Shown here piece after piece: positions 57,821 through 64,000 of a stretch of 64,000 nt of DNA (position 1 is its first letter; the number at the start of each line of letters is the position of its first letter). Under the pieces are notes generated by a model that was not told the origin of the DNA, made no database searches, and saw only the letters and a program-made list of their open reading frames with translations. The DNA is from Siphonodentalium dalli (lineage: Eukaryota > Mollusca > Scaphopoda > Gadilida > Siphonodentaliidae), in assembly GCA_032622095.1 (NCBI GenBank), contig CP136066.1:184860716-184924715 (forward strand), in the 5' to 3' direction. The translations under genes and the position numbers were made by a program.

Positions 57821-58869
57821 TTAACGTGGTCTGGGGAATTAGTGCTGCTATCATAGTCATTTACAGTTTCCTTGACACTGTACTGTTGGCTAGACATATG
57901 CGTCTTCAGTTCGTTTGTTAGTTTGCGTTGGGCCTCTAGTAAATCTATGTTCCTGTTCTCCAACGAACACATTCTTTTGAGAAGGTCATCAATTGAGGAC
58001 CGTGTGATTTCTTCCGATTGTTGATTTTTAGCCTGGTCTGATATCTGTTTGTCCATGGTGTTTATTCTCGATGTCAGCATGTCCATCGTGGTCTTTTCGA
58101 ATTTATCTAGCCTAAGCTTAAGTTTTTCGACGACGTTCTTAAACAAATGTATTGCGTTGTTTAGGGAACCCAGGGTGGTCGTATTGTCGTCTACTGTTTT
58201 CAACAGGGTGTCTTGTACAGTGTTATGCATTTCACAGAAACTGTTTTCTAGAGTCTTGACCGCATTTACCAATGTGTTATCAGATCTCATATCGTCTTGG
58301 TCACTCTCATTTACATTGGAGTTACGTATATTGGTGTCACTCTCATTTACATTGGAGTTACGCATATTCGTGTCGGTGACCGGGAGGGGTAAGTTGAAGA
58401 GTTCCGACTCGAAGTCACTAAAGCTGGGCGACGCTGCTCCTTCACCCAGTCCGTATGATACTGTCTCTGCCAGGCGGCGTAGTGTGTCGAATTCGCGTTT
58501 AATCCATTATATACAGTAGTTTCCTTGTACTAACACAGTGTTTGTTGTGTAGTACATTGTAACTGTGATAAGTTTAAGTCCATCTGCCTTCAACTGCACC
58601 CTTGTGGTGTGTAGATTTTCTGGTATGTCCATGTCCAATTTGTCTTCATGTTCGTCGTTAATTTCCATTACCTCATGTTTGTGGTCATGGTCTACCCACA
58701 GAACATCAAAGTTCGGTAGGCCGCCAATGTAGACGTAATACCGTCTCAGGAGAATCGGCCTCCAGATGTTTCTATCACTGCTGGGCACAATAAAGGTGAT
58801 TTGCTTTTCATCTAGTGTTGGATGGATCTCTGGTTGCTGGTATCCTGCCATATCGGGTTTCGGATCCAT
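57814..58869 (-). CDS. LINE ORF1, N-terminal part: VQG-type domain and coiled coil
   Basis: It starts MDPKPDMAGYQQPEIHP at 58,869 and runs to TNTVLVQGNYCI, where a TAA (58,507-58,509) interrupts. The same frame continues WIKREFDTLRRLAETV, as the LVQG...W...EF pattern of related ORF1s predicts. A Ser/Asn/Asp repeat (NSNVNESD twice), a long coiled coil (about 58,270-57,900) and a charged linker follow. The stop may be a point mutation or a sequence error. Confidence 0.7.
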
Positions 58870-58900
58870 GTGGTCTGATTTGTCAAGGGCTGGTGTTGTC

Positions 58901-59319
58901 TCCTATTTTCGATGCTTTTTATTCAGTTTTTCTTGAAATATGCTTCATTGGTGTAGTTTTTTGGTGATATTTCTTCCAAATCCTAGAATAACGAGTATGA
59001 TAAATCCATGGTTCAAGAATCCGGGTACAATCCAGTTGCTAACTTAGTTTAAATCCATGTTTTTGCACGAGCGATGTGAGTTGCTTCCTTTACCGGCTTC
59101 CTTCCTACAGAGTTACCATATTTATTCTTGTCGACCACGTCCATCGATAACTTATATAGTGCGTAGAAATAACCACACGGAACATGGTGCTGTTATCCCT
59201 TACACGAACAAGTACCCTTATGATTTTTGCGATGCTTGATTAATCTGCAAGGCCAGTGTCTAGTTGAAACATTCAAAAACATATATTCTTGAACTTTATT
59301 AACGCATGCCATACTACTA
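58901..59319. other. Intergenic, no gene seen
   Basis: May include the LINE 5'UTR in its first part. Short ORFs are unsupported. Confidence 0.4.
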
Positions 59320-60178
59320 GTGTTCGCGCTGCCACTTGCCAAATTTGCTAATGGCAAAAATAATTCAAATTTGGCAAAAAATAATTTCATTTGGCAAATC
59401 ACTTTTTAATTCCTCTAGAAAAATTGAAAACAATATTGGTCAATCAACACCATTCATTTCAGGAAACGTACAATATAATTATATTAGTGGTGTTGTATAT
59501 GGTTTACGAAAAGTGAACACCTCTATTAAGATGAAGTTAAACTGATAGCATTAATATCGATTGGTGGTGGGATTTAGTGTGGAGGTGTTTACATAGTAAA
59601 CCGGGGCCCCGGTGGTCCAGTCGGTAGAGTTCCAGCTGCATTACGCCGCCACAGACCGTCCAGCGCCGACGAAGCTGGTTCTAACCCCGTCATATAGAGG
59701 CTGACCGGAATCGTGTACCTGGGCAAGGTTGTCAGTTGCTTTCCGGTGTCTGTGGTTTCTACACGCAGTGGAACGATTTCCCGGTGAAATTAAGCCTCTG
59801 TGTTGTCTTTCCTCCACCCGTAAAATTGACAACGTCGTTTGTGGCCTAGCGGCTAGAACGACGATAAACCCTAACAAACAAACAAACATAGCAAATCCTC
59901 TTGTGATGCGCCCTTCTGATAAGGCAACCCTTCTATCGTGTTATTGTTTGATTATTGGTGTATTATGTGGTGAGATGCGAATATAATTATTAACTACTCG
60001 CTTTTCTATCGATATCAAAAGTTGTTCAAACGCGAGTGTCAGAACATAAGACTCAAAGTTGCAGAAAATGATACTTACAAGGATAGTATTTGGCAAATTT
60101 TGAAATAATTTGGCAAACAAAAATTTCTTTTGGCGAATTATATGGCAAAGTAAATTTTGGTCCAGCGCGGACCCTGCA
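59320..60178. mobile_element. TIR-like element with TTTGGCAAA subterminal repeats
   Basis: The left end GTTCGCGCTGCC and the right end (reverse complement GGTCCGCGCTGG) are similar. Inside each end, TTTGGCAAA-type motifs repeat (59,336-59,402 and 60,088-60,150). No ORF of note. A SINE is nested inside. Motifs of the CATTTGGC type also occur at 19,490-19,575. The class is undetermined. Confidence 0.55.
59601..59885 (+). mobile_element. tRNA-derived SINE
   Basis: An A-box-like TGGTCCAGTCGGTAGAG at 59,613-59,629 and a B-box-like GGTTCTAACCC at 59,674-59,684 mark an RNA polymerase III promoter. The body ends in an AACAAACAAAC tail. It is flanked by ACATAG(T/C)AAA (59,591-59,600 and 59,886-59,895), a 10-bp target duplication with one difference. 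The head does not fold into a believable tRNA, so it is a SINE, not a tRNA gene. Confidence 0.82.
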
Positions 60179-60724
60179 ACTTACAAAACGTTAGAGCAGA
60201 TTAGAAATTTACTCCTCCTTAAAGTCAGATAAACGCGTGAAACCAGATCCAGACCAGCGACCATAAATCGACCAACTTAGATTCCAATAATGGGGACAAG
60301 TACCGATAAGCAACCAATAAGTTTACATGTCCAATAAGTTTACCTTTCTTTGACTGAAAGCAGGCACAATGTACCAGGGACAAACAATATCCGCATAGCG
60401 TAAGTGCTGTCGACATCCAAATTGGTAGATGTACTCGTGTGTATACAGCAATAAAATGTGTCTAAGATACTCCGTGTATCGGAGTTGAACATCAGCGTGA
60501 GTTTTCTAACAAACTTTAAAATGGACGTATCCATAACCAACGAACGTCTCTTGGTTGTGTAACATCAAATCAATTACCCCAAATCAAATTATATATTCGG
60601 TGTGGGCGCGTGATATCATGGCATCAAAGCCACATGGCGGCCCCAATCGTAATTCAAAGTAATTTGTCAGTTCTGTTAGGTCAGCATATGACATTTTGGT
60701 ACGTGCTTTGATTAGATAAGTGAT
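60179..60724. other. Intergenic, no gene seen
   Basis: No supported ORF or repeat. The short minus-strand ORFs are not convincing. Confidence 0.4.
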
Positions 60725-61040
60725 GTTACTTGGCACATGGCGGTTTGTGATTCAAAATACAGCTAATAATGTTCACTTTCGAAATTTGACCGGTACCGAA
60801 ATAGGTCGATACATACATGTACACTCTGCCGTTAAATGAGCATGCCGAGTTCCCAAAAAAGACATATTGATGTAATGTAAAATACAACTTTAAACACGGT
60901 GTTTGGGTCCCAAACAAAAACAGAAAATTCCACGAGGTGGTTTAGAAAAGAGCGTTCAGTATTAGTCTATTCTAGATATCGCAGACATGAAGAGCGTTTT
61001 TTCTTCACTTTTATGTATGTGAAAAGTAGAACATAGCTGT
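60725..61040 (+). repeat. Unknown repeat, copy 1
   Basis: Shares ACATGGCGGTTTG, ACCGGTACCGAAATAGGT, AACACGGTGTTTGGGTCCCA, the AAGAGCGTT motif and AAAACTGCTGTAGCCATG with copies at about 61,415-61,670 and 62,475-62,770. No ORF is conserved. Confidence 0.65.
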
Positions 61041-61414
61041 AAAACTGCTGTAGCCATGGCATGTATTGCCATAGATCACGAAGCTGGCATATCAACACAC
61101 CATAAAAACGATGGCCAGACTAAATACATAATATACACATTGTAATGAATCTCTCTTGGTCTAGATATATATAAGAGTATAAATTCAGTGTGAAAGTTTG
61201 TCGATCTATCTGTCTATCTGCCCGGATTTTCTCCCTATACCGATTTTAATTACATTTGGTGTGATGACTCGGGGTACCCTAGCGGATGTTATCACGGTGT
61301 TAGATTTAATTAACAAATTATAAAATAAATAATAAGTGAATGGAGCAGCTAGAGCTCAATTTAAAAAAAAGAAAGAAGGGTTTTAAATAAAATATACATA
61401 TTTTTTTTATCTCA

Positions 61415-61670
61415 AGACACATGGCGGTTTGCACTCATAAATACATCTAATAAATAATCACTTTTTAATTGTTACCGATAACGAACTGGTTTGTACTTAC
61501 ATGAACAACCTTTCTGCGGGCATTATATGTGTCGGGAAGAAGCATTTAATTCATACAAAATTTAACGTTTAACACGCGGTGTTTGTTCATAAGAAAGAGC
61601 GTTTATTAAAATGAAAACGTTTATCAAATGGCTGTGACCCTGGATATTATTTTTCAGAGCTAGCATATGA
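61415..61670 (+). repeat. Unknown repeat, copy 2
   Basis: The most diverged copy: ACACATGGCGGTTTGCACTC, TTACCGATAACGAACTGGTT, AACACGCGGTGTTTGTTC, AAAGAGCGTTTATT and GGCTGTGACCCTGG. Confidence 0.6.
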
Positions 61671-61689
61671 AGCCGGTATGTCAATGGTT

Positions 61690-61935
61690 CGTTTTATTTG
61701 TCAATATATCGTATACCTCATTCCAAATTACGCCGAGGCGTATAGTTTTTGAGTCTGTCATGGTCATTATTTGTTTAAATAATCTCTCATTGGGGATGTT
61801 TAACATGATATGTTCTCGTAAAATAGGGCGCGCTCGTCTGACAGAGAAATACAGTGTATCAAAAAAGTCGAGGTCAAAGTACCGTCCGCTTAGTATGTTG
61901 AAATATGCCAAATAGTAATTGGCGGAAAGAATCTG
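61690..61935 (-). pseudogene. LINE C-terminal fragment (53-kb family), internally deleted
   Basis: In mixed frames the minus strand reads SGRYFDLD, then HCISLSDERALF, then NERLFKQIMTMTDSKTI. These match GRYLNIDE, NCSLLSNERQSLF and FKQIMS of the LINE at 53 kb and the fragment at 62.8-63.4 kb. Part of the zinc knuckle is lost. Confidence 0.55.
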
Positions 61936-62474
61936 GAACCCATTCATTAATGGCAAGCACGTGTCCGTATGTTGTAGCGAAGTCTTTTTCCTGCGAACGA
62001 TGGATAAACGGCATCCCCCACTGTGTGGTGTCATCATCCGAGTCTTTAATGATAATATGTCATTCGTGACCACATTGTCACATAACACATGAGCGCATAT
62101 ATAGTACATTACATAAACATGATATGTGAATTAAACATATGAACATATAAACATATAAACAGGAAATACACATAGATAAATGTAGTTTGTATAACACATA
62201 CAAAGCTAAACCTAGAAATCGGCAGAATATAGGACATAAATATTTGACCCCCGCTGCGCTCTGTGCCAAATCATCAGGTTGTTGCACCTGTGAATCGGCG
62301 CCGTTTTCATTAGTGAGATGGATATATCTAATTACCCGCGGTGTGATGTCATTATCGAATATTCCGACTAGAGTGCTATATAATTGAGTGTCGGGTAATA
62401 AGTTAATCGCAGTCGATACCCCCCGTAGATTATCAAAAGTTTCTATCTAGGGTATTATATAACATTAATTAAAG

Positions 62475-62770
62475 CCATATGGTATAGTTCGCGCTTTAAA
62501 ATGCATGTAATAATATTCGCTTTTGAATGTTTTGCCGGTATCGATATAGGTTGATAAAAACTCGAAATACTGTTCTAACGGGCATTTTATGCCACAGAAA
62601 GGCGCACTGGAGTAACAAAAAAATCAACTTTGAACACGGTGTTTGGGTCCCAATACAAACAACATACATATGCACGTTTATTTTACTCATATGCAAAACG
62701 TTGAAAACAGAGGTAAAACTGCTGTGACCATGCCAAGTATTTTTCAGAGAATATGAATCTGATATATAAA
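62475..62770 (+). repeat. Unknown repeat, copy 3
   Basis: TGCCGGTATCGATATAGGTT, AACGGGCATTTTATG, AACACGGTGTTTGGGTCCCA and AAAACTGCTGTGACCATG align with copy 1. It lacks the AAGAGCGTT motif. Confidence 0.65.
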
Positions 62771-62829
62771 CATTTCGTGTATTTGTCAACCTATTTTATA
62801 CTCCTTCTTGTCAACAGTTAATCACATCT

Positions 62830-63545
62830 CTGTCACCACATCACAACATCAACGACTTCTTTGATAACTCAATAAAGACATAACTATTTAACGATAATAC
62901 TCGCAGCAAACTCCCCAGAAATAGCAACAGACGTGATCCCCCACGCAACAAGCTTAGAACATACAGAACGTTCAAAACAATCACTTGTTTGGAGGAATAT
63001 CTTGACATCATTTCCACCCCCAAACAACGAGAATCCCTCACGAAATTCAGAATTAGTTGTCACACACTGGGCATTGAGCGCGGACGCTATTTAGATTTGA
63101 TGAAGCAGACCGCAAATGTGAAACCTGCAACCAAATTGATAACGAGGAGCACTTTCTCCTCCATTGTACCTCACTGTCCGACGAGCGCGCCATATTTCAC
63201 GAGAAACTAATACCTGATCTCCTAACCACCCCTAACGATAGGTTATTCAATACAAATATTAACAAGCACAGACCCAACAACTCTACAGGCACTGGCATAT
63301 TTCGTCCACTGTGGACTGAAAAAGAAAGGTGTTTGGCGATCAAGTGACGAACTGGTTAATCGAGTACAACAAAAAAGGAACACTGCCATATCAGTCAAAT
63401 GTACATTAACATAGAATAACATTATTATGTATTTGTTGCTACTTATTTTGTTCCATGCATATTCGATGTTCTTGTCCTGTTATTCTATGTTAATGTACAT
63501 TTGACCATACATGGTGTAACGTACTAATAAACTTGATTGATAGAG
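62830..63545 (+). pseudogene. LINE ORF2 C-terminal fragment plus 3'UTR (53-kb family)
   Basis: Reads RNKLRTYRTFKT, EEYLDIISTPKQRESLTKF, RISCHTLGIERGRYLD, then in other frames CETCNQIDNEEHFLLHC and SLSDERAIFHE, and finally ALAYFVHCGLKKKGVW and a stop. This is clearly the same family as 53,016-55,403, on the opposite strand, 5'-truncated and frameshifted at least twice. It ends in ATAAACTTGATTGATAG at 63,526-63,542. Confidence 0.8.
63395..63504. repeat. 27-bp perfect inverted repeat around the LINE stop and 3'UTR
   Basis: 63,395-63,421 and 63,478-63,504 are exact reverse complements (outer end TCAAATGTACATTAAC) with a 56-bp loop. The left arm covers the ORF2 stop codon. The RNA would form a strong stem-loop. 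Confidence 0.85.
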
Positions 63546-64000
63546 TGATCTAAATTGCGTAAACAACACTTGGAAGCTCGGGCGATCCATGTCCGTTTAT
63601 ACATGTATATATATTCACCAGCGAATATGGAACAATTAATATTGTATATCTTTGGAAGTGTTTTCGTCTCCCATTTGTATACAACGTCATATGGGCAAAT
63701 CTTGTAATCTGATGGTATATCGGGTTTATAGCAGACAATTTCAATTGAATTTTAATGGTCAATGACTGAGCACTGGCACTAGCGTGGTAAACGAGGCTTT
63801 GGTGCGTTGATCTATTCAAAGGCTCAATTAAAGACATATTATCTACTTGTTCGGGTGTGTTAAATTGATAAGTTAGTGTGCAGGCGCTATGCCAACTGAA
63901 GGAATATTACATTCTACTAACATGGCTAAAAATTTGAACCAAATTGGCCGTAGCACTCCATAGAAAACATCGTCATAACTACGCTCAATTGTAAATATTT
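63546..64000. other. Intergenic, no gene seen
   Basis: AT-rich DNA to the window end. A 95-codon minus ORF (63,550-63,837) is not recognised. Confidence 0.4.

Larger units (their letters stand above)
52819..58900 (-). mobile_element. Nearly full-length LINE, CR1-group-like, two ORFs
   Basis: Order 5' to 3' on the minus strand: ORF1 (58,869-56,835), ORF2 with endonuclease (from 56,571) and RT (to 53,016), an AT-rich 3'UTR, and a 3' end with AATTG repeats at 52,819-52,845. An ORF1 with an SGNH esterase and an ORF2 without RNase H fit the CR1/L2 group. Only three lesions interrupt the coding capacity: one in-frame TAA and two one-base changes in A-runs. It is therefore young, or its lesions are sequence errors. 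The 5' boundary is approximate. Confidence 0.85.

Noticed and set aside
59601-59690. Possible tRNA gene
   Set aside because: A- and B-box-like motifs are present but no acceptor or anticodon stem fits, and a SINE body, tail and target duplication follow.

Overview
This is eukaryotic (animal) genomic DNA with no prokaryotic features. Genes are sparse, the sequence is AT-rich, and most of it is transposable-element debris from several classes: LINEs with C-terminal zinc knuckles, a Penelope-like element with a GIY-YIG nuclease, Mutator-like and other terminal-inverted-repeat (TIR) elements, Helitron-like elements and a tRNA-derived SINE with an ACAA-type tail. This mixture and the SINE tail suggest a lophotrochozoan, possibly a mollusc; that is inference, not proof.

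The only convincing host genes are two paralogous class A (rhodopsin-like) GPCRs, both on the minus strand. GPCR1 (2,414-3,950) is a clean two-exon, 342-residue model: TM1-TM6 in one exon, TM7 and tail in the next, joined by a phase-1 intron of 508 bp. GPCR2 has its TM1-TM6 exon at 36,888-37,641. Its candidate TM7 exons sit in a tandem array at 22,442-35,847, so the terminal exon is present three times, practically identical. About 5 kb around GPCR1 (750-6,070) and the block 21,780-39,970 are one segmental duplication; the second copy was swollen by Helitron-like, Penelope-like and Mutator-like insertions and by the tandem triplication.

Layout: 1-606 and 10,893-11,579 are inverted copies of one repeat. 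6,712-10,605 is a broken minus-strand LINE split by a 960-bp TA-flanked TIR element rich in TTGCGT. 11,685-13,856 is a giant foldback element whose two arms are inverted arrays of a ~143-bp unit. 13,870-16,400 holds LINE scraps and a 1.07-kb repeat. 16,445-21,127 is a chain of Helitron-like elements. 21,250-39,970 is GPCR block B. 39,970-47,730 holds repeats, a LINE 3' fragment and a LINE ORF1. 47,735-49,255 is a further copy of part of the triplicated region and preserves the empty site of the Mutator-like element. 49,260-52,818 is mostly uncharacterised. 52,819-58,900 is a nearly full-length two-ORF LINE (minus) with an SGNH-esterase ORF1. 59,320-60,178 is a TIR-like element with a SINE nested inside. 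60,700-63,545 holds three copies of an unknown repeat and two LINE 3' fragments.

No single operon-like system is present. The most unusual items are the exon-multiplying tandem triplication beside GPCR2, the foldback element, and Helitron-like repeats carrying dense nuclear-receptor-type half-sites (GGTCA). All coordinates were read by eye and boundaries may be off by a few bases.
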